Source of the DNA: Hippophae tibetana
Lineage: Eukaryota; Streptophyta; Magnoliopsida; Rosales; Elaeagnaceae
Assembly (NCBI GenBank): GCA_037013495.1
Contig: CM072803.1
Span: 53,519,627 to 53,583,626 of the forward strand
Direction of reading: 5' to 3'
Length of the DNA: 64,000 nucleotides
The translations under genes and the position numbers were made by a program. A model generated the notes under the pieces. That model was given only the letters and a program-made list of their open reading frames with translations. It was not told the origin of the DNA and made no database searches. Every line of letters begins with the position of its first letter. The stretch's first letter is position 1. This document shows positions 51,635-62,793 of the stretch, in pieces.

Positions 51635-53183
51635 AGCTTCTTGCTAGTCTCTTAGCAAGAGAAGCGATAAAAGCTAAAAATTAAACTATCCTAAATCACT
51701 TTCGTGGATTGAAACGGTTGCATTTAGCCTATGCAACAAGCCGTTAAACCCCTAGGTTGCTCTAGTGGACGAGTTTGAGTCTCGTGAGGGTTTTCAGTAA
51801 TGATACCCACAAACATTGAACTAAATGTAAAGATAAAAACAATCAAATCAAAAATTAAAATTACAACACAATCAAAAATTAATTTAAGAGTAAAAGAACA
51901 CAACATATCACAAAAATATCTCATACTTTTTAATCTCTTTTAAGATCATAATTGAAATCTCAAGCATAAGTTATTTTAATCTCTTTAAACAATCATGATT
52001 TTATTATAATAATTAGTCGAAAATCATTTTCATATTTCATTTCAAAAATGTATCAATTTAATTTTACCCAATTTCAGTGTTATGAATCAGTATTCGCTTC
52101 GACTCTATTCCTCACAAGTCAATACTCTCAAAGCACTGAATCCTATGGGTTCAAACACTCATACTAATTTATATGCGAAAGAGTTGATGTATAGAAATGA
52201 ACTAATATGTTCGCATATGTATAAAGAATAAAGGCTCAAAGTGTTATTTTAACATTGATCTCATGAAAGGAATCGAATGTATAAATTATAAAGATATCAT
52301 ATACAAAAAATATTTTCATGCATAAATCAAACTCATTAAGAAAGAATTTCAAGATATATGCTTTTACAAATGAAGAAATTGCAATGACTTTTTAGGGAAT
52401 TACTTCCTATATCTTTCTTTTGTAATTAGCCTTTACTCACAACTTTGTAGGCAATGTGGGTCATAGTATGTAGATGATACTATTTTTTATCTCTCTATTT
52501 TTTTTTTTTTTTTTTTTTTCTGTAGATATTTTTCAATATATGTATTTATTTTTTTTAGAGAGTCAACCCATGTACAGATTGTACATTTTTTTGGATTTTG
52601 GTGAGTGGTTAATTTTGTGTCTTTTCTGTTTGATCTCGGTTTAGGTAACCCCAGATATGTCTTTTTGTTTTTGTAGCAGTCATGCATGAATGAGATATAA
52701 GCATATACTATCAATTTCTACTCAAATCGTTTAATCTAAACGAAAAATAATAATAAAAAATATATGATACTCTATTAAGATGAAAAAAATTCATACATTC
52801 AATGCTAATACCTATAGAGATCATCTAAACTTTTTGAATAAATAAGAAATGTGTTTGGAGTAGAAAAAATATATATTTCACTCTGAATAAAAGAAATTAG
52901 GCTCAAATTATATCTCACAAGGGTAGTCTCCACTAAAACAAAATTCATAAATACCGATTTTGGGTTTAATCTAATTTCCACATTTTATCAAGAAATACTA
53001 GTTATGACAAAAACTAACTAATTATCAAAAATAATTACACAATATTTCATGATATGTTTTCAAAAATTAATCTAACAGTACCAAAGACTTAACTATTTAC
53101 TTAAATTTGATTTAAAGAAATGATAAATTTTTGTGAGAATTTTTTTATTTTTTTATTTTTATATATATAGCATGGTAACTTTT

Positions 53184-53199
53184 CACCACCCCCAACCTA
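53184..53199 (-). other. Internal PPT-like purine tract
   Basis: TAGGTTGGGGGTGGTG on the element strand, sharing the GGTTGGGGGT core of the true polypurine tract but lying about 1.55 kb upstream of it. It could prime plus-strand DNA internally. Confidence 0.5.
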
Positions 53200-53203
53200 G
53201 AAC

Positions 53204-53223
53204 TTACATTGTCCTCAATGTAA
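53204..53223 (-). other. Perfect 8-bp hairpin beside internal purine tract
   Basis: TTACATTG and CAATGTAA pair fully around AGGA, 4 bases upstream of the internal purine tract in element orientation. From memory, similar motifs occur at this place in other Athila-type elements; their role is not known to me. Confidence 0.6.
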
Positions 53224-53486
53224 CAACTGCAAATTAAAGATAAAGAGAAAAGAGGAGAAAGATTACCTATTTCTTGAGAATGTGTAAGTAGTAATGAAGA
53301 AATGCAGGTGCATCCATCATATTCATCATTAAAGTGTATACAGACAGATCGCTGTGAACTCTTAACATCTCAACAAATATTTTAGTTTTAACAAATTTAA
53401 AAATTATTCACATACAAGTAAACTAAAATAAACAATAAAATTAAGTAAATAAAACAAATAACAATAAAAAAAAAATTACCTAACAT

Positions 53487-53535
53487 GATGGGTTGCCTCC
53501 CATCCAGCGCTTAGTTTAACGTCTTAGCAAGACGT
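53487..53535 (-). other. Two-hairpin cassette after pol
   Basis: On the element strand, ACGTCTT/AAGACGT (7 bp, 3-nt loop; 53519-53535) begins 12 nt after the pol stop codon, followed 14 nt later by GATGGG/CCCATC (6 bp, 6-nt loop; 53487-53504). The same pair follows ORF1. Confidence 0.72.
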
Positions 53536-53547
53536 ATCTTTTTGGTG

Positions 53548-56500
53548 CTAAGGGTTACTCAGCCAAATGCAATCCATTTCAGCAATGTTGTTCGGTTCTT
53601 CCACATAAGGCTTGACACGATGGCCATTAACTTTGAACGTTTTTTGTGTCTTGGAGTCCAATAGTTCTACCACTCCATGTTCAGATACCTGAACTATTTT
53701 GAATGGTCCATCCCATCTTGATCTTAGCTTTCCTGGAAACAATCTCAAACGAGAGTTAAATAAAAGAACTTTCATTCCAGGGTGAAAAGTTTTAGGAACT
53801 AGCCTCTTGTCATGATAGCGCTTAGTACGCTCCTTGTATAATTTGGCATTCTCATAGGCTTCATTCCTAATTTCTTCCAACTCATGAAGCTGGAGTACTC
53901 GTTTTTCACCTGCTTTATCTAAATCCATGTTTAGCTCTTTAATTGCCCAATAAGCCTTGTGTTCAAGTTCAACTGGAAGGTGGCACGCTTTCCCAAAGAT
54001 TAACCGGTAAGGGCTCATCCCAATAGGTGTTTTGTAAGCGGTGCGGTATGCCCATAAGGCATCATTTAACTTAAATGCCCAATCCTTCCTTGAAGGACGC
54101 ACAGTGCGTTCCAGTATTCCCTTGATTTGCCTATTACTTACTTCCACTAATCCGGAAGTTTGAGGATGATATGGAGTAGCTACCTTATGTGTGATGTTGT
54201 ACTTGTTTAGTACTCCATCAAAGAGTTTGTTACAAAAATGGCTACCTCCATCACTTATTATAGCTCTAGGCGTTCCGAACCTACTGAATATGAAATCTTT
54301 CAAGAATTTCACAACAACATTAGCATCATTGGTTTTGGTGGGGATAGCTTCTACCCACTTGGACACATAATCCACAGCAACCAAAATGTATTGAAAACCA
54401 TTAGATGGGGGAAAAGGACCCATAAAGTCAATCCCCCATACGTCAAAGAGTTCAACAACTAAATTAAATGTCAAAGGCATTTCATCTCTTTTGCTTATGT
54501 TTCCTGTTCTTTGACATCTATCACATTGTGCACAAAACATATGAGCATCTTTAAAAAGAGTGGGCCAAAAGAATCCAGACTGTAATATCTTACGGGCTGT
54601 CTTTTCTCCTCCAAAATGACCCCCACAATGAAGTTCATAACAAAAAGTCAGAATGCTCTTATGTTCTTCTTCAGGTACACATCTCCGGATGACTTGATCT
54701 TGACCAATCTTGTATAAATAAGGGTCATCCCAGAAATAGTCCTTAATAGTTTTAAAAAACCTTTTCTTCTCCTGATATGAAGTGTTAGGTCGCAAAACAC
54801 CAGTGGCAAGATAGTTTACAATATCAGCGTACCATGGGTTCGGACCTATGAAAAATAACTGTTCATCAGGAAAGGTTTCAACTATATCGTCATTACTCTC
54901 ATCTTTAAGAGAATTAAAGTCAGAAATTAACCTAGACAAATGGTCAGCTACTAAGTTTTCACTGCCTTTCTTATCCTTGATTTCTAGGTCAAATTCTTGT
55001 AAGAGTAAGACCCACCTGATTAATCTTGGCTTGGCATTTGGTTTACTCAATAGGTATCTTAAAGCAGCATGATCAGAATGCACAATCACTTTAGATCCTA
55101 CTAAATAAGACCGAAATTTGTCTAAAGAGAATACTATAGCCAAGAATTCCTTTTCAGTGGTGGTGTAATTCATCTGGGCATCATTGAGTGTTTTGCTAGC
55201 ATAGTAGATGACATGTAAACGCTTATCCACTCTTTGTCCCAGGACTGCTCCTATTGCATAATCAGAAGCGTCACACATTATTTCAAAGGGTAAAGACCAG
55301 TTTGGTGCCATTATAACAGGGGTAGATGTGAGTTTATCTTTCAAGGTATTAAAGGAAGTAAGGCAGTCATTGTTGAAATCAAAATCAGCATCTTTGGATA
55401 GCAAGTTACATAATGGACGACTTATTTTAGAGAAATCTTTAATAAATCGTCTGTAGAATCCTGCATGTCCCAAGAAGCTTCTTATCCCCTTCACAGATGT
55501 AGGGGGAGGTAGTTTGGATATCAATTCAACTTTTGCCTTATCAACTTCAATACCCTTGTTTGAAATTATATGTCCTAAAACTATCCCTTGTTGAACCATA
55601 AAATGACTTTTCTCCCAACTAAGGGTTAGATTGCATTCAATGCATCTTTCTAAAACCAAAGTCAATTTATGTAAGCAATCATCAAATGAGTTCCCAAAGA
55701 CAGAGAAATCGTCCATGAAAATCTCAATGAATTTTTCCACCATGTCCGAGAAAATGGATATCATGCATCTCTGGAATGTGGCAGGGGCATTGCATAACCC
55801 AAATGGCATTCTGCGAAAAGCAAATGTCCCAAAAGGACATGTAAATGTGGTCTTTTCCTGATCTTCTGGTGCTATGGGTACTTGATAATATCCAGACAGT
55901 CCATCCAAAAAACAGTAAAATTCGTGCCCAGCTAATCTTTCCAACATTTGATCAATGAATGGAAGAGGAAAGTGATCCTTTTTCGTATATAAATTTAGTT
56001 TCCTAAAATCTATACACATTCTCCATCCAGTGATTATTCTAGTGGGCACTAATTCACTTTTGTCATTCTTAACAACTGTTATCCCAGATTTCTTTGGTAC
56101 CACATGCACTGGACTAACCCACTCACTATCTGCAATAGGGTAGATAATCCCTTCTTCTAATAATTTAAGAATTTCCTTCTTAACTACCTCTTGCATGTTT
56201 GGGTTTAGTCTTCTTTGGGCCTCTCGTACAGGTTTAGCACCGTCCTCCAAGTTGATCTTGTGCATACACATTGTTGGACTAATGCCTCTTATATCCCCTA
56301 TACTCCAACCTATAGATTTCTTAAACTGTTTAAGCACTTTGATGAGTTCCTTTTCTTGTGGTTTGGTCAAGGTTGAAGAAATTATCACTGGATAAGTTTC
56401 CCCTTCTCCCAAAAACACATATTTTAAGTGCTCAGGTAAGTCTTTGAGTTCAAGTTCAGGTGGATTGGCCTCTTTAATAGATGAAGAACTGGGTAGATTT

Positions 56501-58719
56501 AAAAGTGTACTAGATTTTGTCATCACTTCATTATTGTCTAGTTGTTCAAGGTACCCCTTTATTTCCTCATCTAAATCTTCTTCAACCTTTTCAAGTGTAA
56601 GAACGGTTTCAAGCTTGTCTTCTATTCTGGTTCGGAAAAAGGTGTTTTGGACAAGATTATCCAAAGGATCAACATCGAATATTTCATCGATGGCAGAAAT
56701 AGAAGGGAAAGGTGAAGAATCAAAAACTTTAAAATGAACAGTCTCTCCTAAGACTGTCATTGTCAAATTTCCATCTTGGACATCAATAATAGTTTTAGTA
56801 GTTGCCATAAATGGTCTACCAAGCAATATTGTGTGCTCTCTGTCCAATGCTGGATTTTCTTGCATATCCAGAACCACAAAGTCAACAGGTATTATCAGTT
56901 TGTCTACCTGTACCAAAACATCCTCAACTATTCCCTCTGGATATTTAAGAGATCTATCTGCAAGTTGAAGGGACATAGTTGTGGGTTTTAAATCCCCTAG
57001 ATTGAGTTGTAAGAATATAGAGTAGGGCATCAAATTTATACTAGCACCTAAATCAAGCATTGCTTTAGCAACCTTCCTATCCCCCATAGTTATGTTTATA
57101 ATAAAACTTCCAGGGTCTTTCAACTTAGGGGGTAGTTTGTGCTGAAGTACAGCGCTAGAAATTTCTGATACTACTACTCGTTCATTCAGTTCATACCTCC
57201 TTTTCTTAGTGTTCAACTCTTTGAAAAATTTGGCATATGAGGGCACATTCATGATCACTTCTAATAATGGTAAATTAATATTTACTTTAGAGAGCATATT
57301 AAAAAGATCAGTGAATTGCTTATCTTGTTTGGATTCTTTCAACCGGTGGGGAAAAGGTACTTGTATCTGGTGTGGTTCTGTTGTCTTTTGAATTTTGGGG
57401 GTGTCAGATGACCCCCCAATGAGTTTTTCAGAAGGCTTGTTAAGTTTAACACTTGTTTCTCCTTTTTGCGAGATTAGAGTATCGCCTTCTTTGTTACCTG
57501 AACTACAAGGTAGATTGTTAGAGATTTCAGGTAAACTAGTATTGACTACCTTACCACTTCGAAGGGTTCTAACATCCTTTGCTTGTTCTGGTTGACTGGG
57601 CAACTTTCCTGGTTCTTTCTTTTGCATTTGTTCAGCCAGTTGCCCAACTTTAGATTCAATCCTTTTAACTGAAGCCTCCATGGTGTTCAACCTTTGATTA
57701 GTCATCAATTGGTTGTCACGACTAACTTGAATAAAAGAATTCAAGCTATCTTCTAAGGTTGGCTTAAAAGATTGGCTTGGTGGGTAAGGGTGGTTGTTAT
57801 CCGACCTTAGTGTTGGATATTGGGTGTAGGCTGGGTGATTATAGGTGTTTGGATGATACCTTTGAAAAGATTGGACTTCCTCTATGGCATCGACACTAGA
57901 ATCACAAGTATTTGAACAATTATGAGTACCATGCCCAATTGAACAACACACTTCACATACCTCTTGATTTGAAATTTGGTGGGAAGTGAGGAATTTCACT
58001 TGTTTAGTCAATTCAGCAAGTTGCAAGGTTATCTCATTATCAGAGCCGACTTCATTGACCTTTGCTTTCCTTCTACCACCTCTTTGTTGGGAATTAGAAC
58101 CCAATAGCTCATAGAGATTATAGGTTTCCTCTGCGGTCTTTTCTCGTACAGCACCTCCAGCAGCATTATCAACCATGTATTGACTCTGTAGTGTCAATCC
58201 ATCGTAAAAGAATTGGTTTTGTAGCTGTAATGGAAAGCTATGATTTTGACATTGAATGAAAAGGAGTTTGAATCGTTCCCAAGCTTCATGAAAGGGCTCT
58301 TCATACATTTGAGAAAATGTTGCTATCTTTTTTCTTAGATCAACAGTCTTTTGATGGGAATAGAACCTACCCATAAAAATTTCATAGACTGCCTCCCAAG
58401 TTTTAAGCGAACCTGACTGTAGAGTAATGAACCATGACCAAGCTTTATCTTTGAGAGTGTAAGGAAAACACCTCATCCTAAGTTGATCTTCATTAATTGC
58501 ATGTAGTGGAAAGGTTTGGACAATAGCATAGAATTCTCGAATGAAATTTAAAGGGTCTTCATTAGGGATACCGTAAAAGGAAGGCAACAAAGAATAATGA
58601 ATCTTTTTCAATTCATAATTCCTTGCAGCCTCTTGTAATTGGATACCGGAAGTTACATTGCCAATGATTGGCATTGTATATTCTTTCATCTTTTTCCGCC
58701 TATCTTCAGCATCTCCCAT
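53548..58719 (-). CDS. Gag-Pol polyprotein (ORF2), intact
   Basis: 1723-residue polyprotein expected to package and copy the element RNA and integrate the DNA. In order: Gag core (about 33-215); zinc knuckle CX2CX4HX4C at 255-268; coiled-coil segment (about 325-370); aspartic protease with DLGA, D556; reverse transcriptase (about 870-1060) with D939 and FMDD at 1001-1004; RNase H with D1150, E1191 and D1216; integrase with H1364, H1368, C1396 and C1399, then D1431, D1490 and E1526 (DD35E); and a GPF motif. There is no chromodomain, as expected outside the chromoviruses. The start is in a strong context, ACCATGG. Oddities: GLVE instead of the usual GQVE at the catalytic Glu, and Arg instead of Gly in the Gag GAV-EKT motif. 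Gag and Pol share one frame with no frameshift. How ORF2 is translated behind ORF1 is unknown. Confidence 0.96.
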   Translation of the reverse strand: MGDAEDRRKKMKEYTMPIIGNVTSGIQLQEAARNYELKKIHYSLLPSFYGIPNEDPLNFIREFYAIVQTFPLHAINEDQLRMRCFPYTLKDKAWSWFITLQSGSLKTWEAVYEIFMGRFYSHQKTVDLRKKIATFSQMYEEPFHEAWERFKLLFIQCQNHSFPLQLQNQFFYDGLTLQSQYMVDNAAGGAVREKTAEETYNLYELLGSNSQQRGGRRKAKVNEVGSDNEITLQLAELTKQVKFLTSHQISNQEVCEVCCSIGHGTHNCSNTCDSSVDAIEEVQSFQRYHPNTYNHPAYTQYPTLRSDNNHPYPPSQSFKPTLEDSLNSFIQVSRDNQLMTNQRLNTMEASVKRIESKVGQLAEQMQKKEPGKLPSQPEQAKDVRTLRSGKVVNTSLPEISNNLPCSSGNKEGDTLISQKGETSVKLNKPSEKLIGGSSDTPKIQKTTEPHQIQVPFPHRLKESKQDKQFTDLFNMLSKVNINLPLLEVIMNVPSYAKFFKELNTKKRRYELNERVVVSEISSAVLQHKLPPKLKDPGSFIINITMGDRKVAKAMLDLGASINLMPYSIFLQLNLGDLKPTTMSLQLADRSLKYPEGIVEDVLVQVDKLIIPVDFVVLDMQENPALDREHTILLGRPFMATTKTIIDVQDGNLTMTVLGETVHFKVFDSSPFPSISAIDEIFDVDPLDNLVQNTFFRTRIEDKLETVLTLEKVEEDLDEEIKGYLEQLDNNEVMTKSSTLLNLPSSSSIKEANPPELELKDLPEHLKYVFLGEGETYPVIISSTLTKPQEKELIKVLKQFKKSIGWSIGDIRGISPTMCMHKINLEDGAKPVREAQRRLNPNMQEVVKKEILKLLEEGIIYPIADSEWVSPVHVVPKKSGITVVKNDKSELVPTRIITGWRMCIDFRKLNLYTKKDHFPLPFIDQMLERLAGHEFYCFLDGLSGYYQVPIAPEDQEKTTFTCPFGTFAFRRMPFGLCNAPATFQRCMISIFSDMVEKFIEIFMDDFSVFGNSFDDCLHKLTLVLERCIECNLTLSWEKSHFMVQQGIVLGHIISNKGIEVDKAKVELISKLPPPTSVKGIRSFLGHAGFYRRFIKDFSKISRPLCNLLSKDADFDFNNDCLTSFNTLKDKLTSTPVIMAPNWSLPFEIMCDASDYAIGAVLGQRVDKRLHVIYYASKTLNDAQMNYTTTEKEFLAIVFSLDKFRSYLVGSKVIVHSDHAALRYLLSKPNAKPRLIRWVLLLQEFDLEIKDKKGSENLVADHLSRLISDFNSLKDESNDDIVETFPDEQLFFIGPNPWYADIVNYLATGVLRPNTSYQEKKRFFKTIKDYFWDDPYLYKIGQDQVIRRCVPEEEHKSILTFCYELHCGGHFGGEKTARKILQSGFFWPTLFKDAHMFCAQCDRCQRTGNISKRDEMPLTFNLVVELFDVWGIDFMGPFPPSNGFQYILVAVDYVSKWVEAIPTKTNDANVVVKFLKDFIFSRFGTPRAIISDGGSHFCNKLFDGVLNKYNITHKVATPYHPQTSGLVEVSNRQIKGILERTVRPSRKDWAFKLNDALWAYRTAYKTPIGMSPYRLIFGKACHLPVELEHKAYWAIKELNMDLDKAGEKRVLQLHELEEIRNEAYENAKLYKERTKRYHDKRLVPKTFHPGMKVLLFNSRLRLFPGKLRSRWDGPFKIVQVSEHGVVELLDSKTQKTFKVNGHRVKPYVEEPNNIAEMDCIWLSNP

Positions 58720-59049
58720 GGTTGTTTGTAGTTGAAAATGATCCTCCTCCTATTGTGTATCAACATTTTGCTTTTAGTAGATATCTCTAAGAAATATTTA
58801 TAACTTGATAAAACGTAAAAGCAAAAAGTGCAAGGAACCTAAATTTTTTTTTTTTTTTTTTAAACGAATGGACAGAATGTTTGAAACAAACGAATTTTAT
58901 TTCATCTGAATTTTTATTACACGCAAACTAAAACAAAGGAAAATACAATAATGGGTGACCTCCCATACAGGACTAAAATTTATCGTCTTCTAGTAAGACG
59001 TTGCTTGGAGATTGCAGAATGAAAAACTCAATGTCTCCTCTTCATTGAA
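58720..59049 (-). other. Inter-ORF region of nested element with hairpin cassette
   Basis: 330 bp. ORF1 and ORF2 happen to be in the same frame but stops separate them; the first new one is a TAG 20 codons after the ORF1 TAA. Hairpins CGTCTT/AAGACG (58984-59000) and ATGGG/CCCAT (58951-58966) repeat the post-pol cassette. A T-run lies at 58845-58861 on the plus strand. Confidence 0.75.
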
Positions 59050-60387
59050 TTAGTCTTTGCCTTTTTGCAAATGTTCAACTAACTGTTCAACTTGAACTTC
59101 CACCTTTTTGATAGAAGCTTCCACAGAGTCCAACCGTTGATTGGTTTTAGATTGATTATCCCTACAGACTTGAATAAAAGAATTCAAGTTGTCCTCCAGG
59201 GTTGGTTTATTGGGAATGCTTCTTGGAATAGGTGGGTGGAATTGCTGACCTGCCTGGTTTGAGCCTTGAGTGAAAGGAGGGTTGTTTTGCCTCCAAGAGA
59301 AATTTGGATGACTTCTCCACCCAGGATTATAGGTATTTGAGTTGGGATCAAACCTTGGTCTCTGTTGATATGCTCCCAACACATTGACCTGTTCAGGTCC
59401 AGTTGTTTCTCCTTGATATGGACAGGCTTCAGTACCATGTCCCATGTTGCTATACAAACCATATTGATCATTATTGGTGTTGGTTTGTGTAGCGAGAAGG
59501 GCAACTTGCTTAGTCAGTTGAACAAGTTGTTGTTGAACTTCATTACTGGAGTCGATTTCATGAACTCCAGCTTTTCTCACTCGGGAGCTTTTCTGTTGGG
59601 AATTAGCACCCAACATCTCAAAGAGGTTATACGTCTCTGAGGCAGTTTTTTCTCCTATTGCTCCTCCTGCAGCGTTGTCGACAATGAACTGACATTGTTG
59701 TGTAAGTCCATCGTAAAAGAATTGGTTCTGCAACTGCAGGGGAAAGCTATGATGGGGACACTGAGTGAGAAACATCTTGAACCTATCCCAAGCTTCATGG
59801 AATGGTTCTCCATCCATCTGAGAGAAAGTAGCAATCTTTCCTCTCAACTCTGATGTTTTTTGATGGGAATAGAATTTTCCCATGAATTTGTTGTAAATGT
59901 TACCCCATGTCATCAGAGAACCTGGGGGAAGTGACATCAACCAAGCTTTGGCCTTATCCTTTAGAGTGTAGGGAAAACATCTCATCCTAAGTTGATCCTC
60001 GTTTAGAATACCGAGGGGGAATGTTTGGACCGTAGCATAGAAATCTCTCATAAAGGAAAGAGAATCTTCATTAGGTAACCCATAAAAGGAAGGAAGCATA
60101 GAAAAATGAATATTTTTAAGGTCGTAATTCCGAGCAGCCTCCCCCAACTGGATAGCGGCAGTTGCCGTGCCTATTACCGGTCTTGCAAACTCTTTCATTG
60201 TGGTTTCCCTAATATGTTGGTTTTCCTCCATTTCTTTTGGTTCTAGCAAAGGATTAAGACTTGGTTCTATGTTTGGCTCAAAAACAGGTTGATGGGTAGA
60301 ATCCAGTTTTGTTGACACTTGTTTAAATTTATTAAATTTATTTACATATGGTGTAAGGGGGTTTCCTAAGGATCTCCTACCACGCAT
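59050..60387 (-). CDS. Stand-alone Gag-like ORF1, intact, degenerate zinc knuckle
   Basis: 445-residue Gag paralogue. Residues 1-63 are an extension with no ORF2 counterpart, rich in Pro and Glu. From M64 it aligns with ORF2 from M11; the core (about 86-265) is about 73% identical by eye over 180 residues, with shared [17 protein letters not shown] and VDNAAGGA motifs. The zinc-knuckle position reads Y309-X2-Y312-X4-H317-X4-C322: both leading cysteines are tyrosine, so zinc binding should be lost. The C-terminus repeats the PTLED-LNSFIQV coiled-coil segment and stops at QKGKD, just before the linker leading to protease. The start codon context is weak (TCTATGC). A role as structural co-Gag, assembly modifier or capsid variant is inference; a decaying duplicate is less likely because the frame is fully open. 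Confidence 0.92.
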   Translation of the reverse strand: MRGRRSLGNPLTPYVNKFNKFKQVSTKLDSTHQPVFEPNIEPSLNPLLEPKEMEENQHIRETTMKEFARPVIGTATAAIQLGEAARNYDLKNIHFSMLPSFYGLPNEDSLSFMRDFYATVQTFPLGILNEDQLRMRCFPYTLKDKAKAWLMSLPPGSLMTWGNIYNKFMGKFYSHQKTSELRGKIATFSQMDGEPFHEAWDRFKMFLTQCPHHSFPLQLQNQFFYDGLTQQCQFIVDNAAGGAIGEKTASETYNLFEMLGANSQQKSSRVRKAGVHEIDSSNEVQQQLVQLTKQVALLATQTNTNNDQYGLYSNMGHGTEACPYQGETTGPEQVNVLGAYQQRPRFDPNSNTYNPGWRSHPNFSWRQNNPPFTQGSNQAGQQFHPPIPRSIPNKPTLEDNLNSFIQVCRDNQSKTNQRLDSVEASIKKVEVQVEQLVEHLQKGKD

Positions 60388-60503
60388 AGACTATTGTAAA
60401 CGTAAATTTAAAACTCCTGTCAACAAAATAAAAAAAATTTAGATAAAATTTACATGTTATTTTATACAAAACACTAAACAAAACTAGTTAAACCCTAAAA
60501 AAA

Positions 60504-60534
<31 letters not shown>

Positions 60535-60567
60535 GTAACATAATTAGTATTAACCAAGAGTGCTCCC

Positions 60568-60612
60568 AGGAAAGAATGGTGGTGCAAACGGCACCTTAAA
60601 TACCATTCTCCT
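60568..60612 (-). other. Leader hairpin 2, nested copy
   Basis: AGGA-GAATGGT pairs with ACCATTC-TT-TCCT, with an inner GGTGC/GCACC helix around CGTTT that is complete here and mismatched in the outer copy. Confidence 0.68.
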
Positions 60613-60630
60613 AGCCAGAGCAACGTTCCC

Positions 60631-60673
60631 AGGAAAGACTAGTGGCACAAAGGCTTCCAAGAACTAGTCTCCT
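60631..60673 (-). other. Leader hairpin 1, nested copy
   Basis: AGGA-GACTAGT pairs with ACTAGTC-TT-TCCT, all 11 pairs intact with a TT bulge on the 3' side. Confidence 0.68.
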
Positions 60674-60739
60674 AGACAGAACTCCCTTAGATTTTTACTT
60701 TTCATGTTATTTAGTTAATTAAGTATAAATTCAAGTAAT

Positions 60740-60773
<34 letters not shown>

Positions 60774-61227
60774 AACGGTAATTTTATTTTACTATTCACG
60801 CTATATTATTTCTTATTAACTTAAAAAAAAAAAAAGTTTTGTTTTTGAATTTTGAATTTTTAAATTTTTTTTTTTTTTTTACTATTCATGAACGGTAATT
60901 TTATTTTACTATTCACGCTATATTATTTCTTATTAACTTAAAATTTTTTTGAATTTTGAAATTTTTTTTTTTTTTTTTTTTTTACTATTCATGAACGGTA
61001 AAATTTTTTACTTCAAATTTCAAATTTCTAAATTATTTTACAATTAAAAAAAATTATTTTTTTATTTTTTTATTTTTTTATTTTTTATTTTTTTATTTAT
61101 TTATTTTTTTATTTATTTTTTTATTTATTATGAATTTTGAAATTTGATTATTATTAAAATATCACAATTATTTACAGCACAAAAATGTTTTTAAAATTTT
61201 GATAAATAATTTAAAAACGCTATTCCT

Positions 61228-61245
61228 TCCCCGGCAACGGCGCCA
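61228..61245 (-). other. Primer-binding site, tRNA-Asp(GUC), nested
   Basis: Minus strand reads TGGCGCCGTTGCCGGGGA, identical to the outer site and 6 bp from the 5' LTR end. Confidence 0.93.
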
Positions 61246-62658
61246 AAAACTTGATGAATGAAAACCGGCATCGCCGATTCCCGCAAATACTTTGGTTTTA
61301 ATATTTATAAAACTCTCGCAAGTGCACGAATCATTTCGTAGAAAATGATAAGTATACTCCCAAGGTCGATCTAAGGAAGGAATGTATGTGGTTTTTAACT
61401 TATTATTCAATCTTTTAAAAACGAAATTAAATCCTAAACATCCTGTCACGATAGTTTGGTTTTGTGTGTTCCTAATCTAATAACATAAAATAAAACATAT
61501 ATACAGATTAATTAAATATAATCTAAAATCATAAAAATAAACATAGATACAAATTCAATAAATAATTATCTAGAAATAAACATATATACGGATTCAATAA
61601 ATGTTCATGCAAATTTTTATCATTTATATTAGCGGAGTATTTATGGATATAATAACTAAATTAATTATGCTTGCTCATATTAACTAGGTTATTAAAGATA
61701 TAAATTGACATTTTATTGATTCTCTCTTTTTTATATAAATACCACCTTTGGTGGGGTTAGATATTCTTTGTTAACTAAACAAATCAATTAACACCTATGG
61801 GTGGGGTTGATAACTAATATGCTTAATTAAATTAATTCCTTTTTCTAAGAGATTGAAAATAAACCATTTAAATGCCACCTTTGGTGGGGTTAGACAGTTT
61901 AAACTTTATTCAAGGTGTCCAAATTAAACCTAAGAATTTAATTATCCGAGTACTAACTTTCAAGTTTTAAAACCACTATTGAAAACATGTTGTCAATACA
62001 TTTTCACATAATAATTCTTATAAAAACTTTTGAAATAGAGTTTCACTCTAACTACCGGGCGATTGTACCAACAAATAAAAGAGCACTACTCTAAATTAGA
62101 CCGGATAACTAAACCTTAAAATCTAATTTTCATTTTTAAGTTTGTAATGAAAAATAATATATTTCTCTCTAACATTCTTAATATAAAATCTTGAATAAAA
62201 ACAAAATCAATTCATTTTAGAAATTTTCACCTATTTAATATTTCGCAAGCATAACAACGTCGTTATTACATCATATTTACTAAACAGCTAGCATAGTTAA
62301 ATTTAACCACAGACAAGTTGAATATAACATGTAAGAATAAAGCATAAAAATAACTGTAAAGAAAATAAAATCCTTACAGAACTTCGACGCTATTCCCGTA
62401 GCTAGAAAACCTCCGAGCGGAATTTGCACTTCCATATATTGAATCAAAAATCTAAATTATTACAAAAACATTACAAGTTCCTCTCAAAAAGAGAAGAACA
62501 CTAAACCTAAGAGAATTGAACTAAAAACTAAGAGAAAAACTAAGAAAAGCTTAGAAACTTAGAAAGAAACTAAGAGAAACTAAAAACTAAGAAATGAGAG
62601 AAAGAAAGAAGAGAGAAGTGAGTTTTGAAGGTGTGTTTTGAAGTGAATGGAAGGGGGG

Positions 62659-62793
62659 TATTTATAGGTGAGGATGGAGAGAAAAAATGAGTAAAAAAAT
62701 GTTAAAAAAATATTAAAAAATGTAAAAACGCGTATTGGAATTGCTGATGTCATCAATGACGTCAACATGACGTCACAGGGGCGGCTGCACGTG
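62659..62793 (-). promoter_or_regulatory. U3 promoter of nested element (5' LTR)
   Basis: Minus strand: CACGTG at 62788-62793, TGACGTCA at 62768-62775 and 62757-62764, TATA box CTATAAATA at 62659-62667. The start of transcription is expected near 62630. The outer LTR has one TGACGTCA; this one has two, 11 bp apart. This promoter would express ORF1 and ORF2. Confidence 0.65.

Larger units (their letters stand above)
51635..53547 (-). other. 3' non-coding region between pol and 3' LTR
   Basis: About 1.9 kb where Athila elements often carry an env-like gene; no such ORF remains. The 75-codon frame at 52487-52714 ends in a poly-lysine run from an A-tract and is not convincing. The region holds the two-hairpin cassette (53487-53535), the internal hairpin and purine tract (53184-53223), and a T-run of about 22 at 52499-52519 on the plus strand. 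Confidence 0.8.
60388..61227 (-). other. Untranslated leader of nested element
   Basis: 840 bp between ORF1 and the primer site without coding potential. It contains the hairpin pair (60568-60673), long T-runs on the plus strand near 60510, 60740, 60865, 60965 and 61060-61130, and about three imperfect repeats with ATGAACGGTAA at 60771-61005. The homopolymer runs are longer than in the outer copy. Confidence 0.8.

Noticed and set aside
51635-53547. Env-like gene after pol
   Set aside because: No long ORF, signal peptide or transmembrane segment on the element strand; only short AT-rich frames.
56444-56737. 97-codon frame antisense to ORF2 (also 49043-49336)
   Set aside because: Lies opposite a well-supported polyprotein and is Ser-rich because of the complementary codons.
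58720-59049. Stop-codon read-through joining ORF1 and ORF2
   Set aside because: They share a frame, but several stops intervene and the region is non-coding with a homopolymer run; the two genes also duplicate the same Gag domain.
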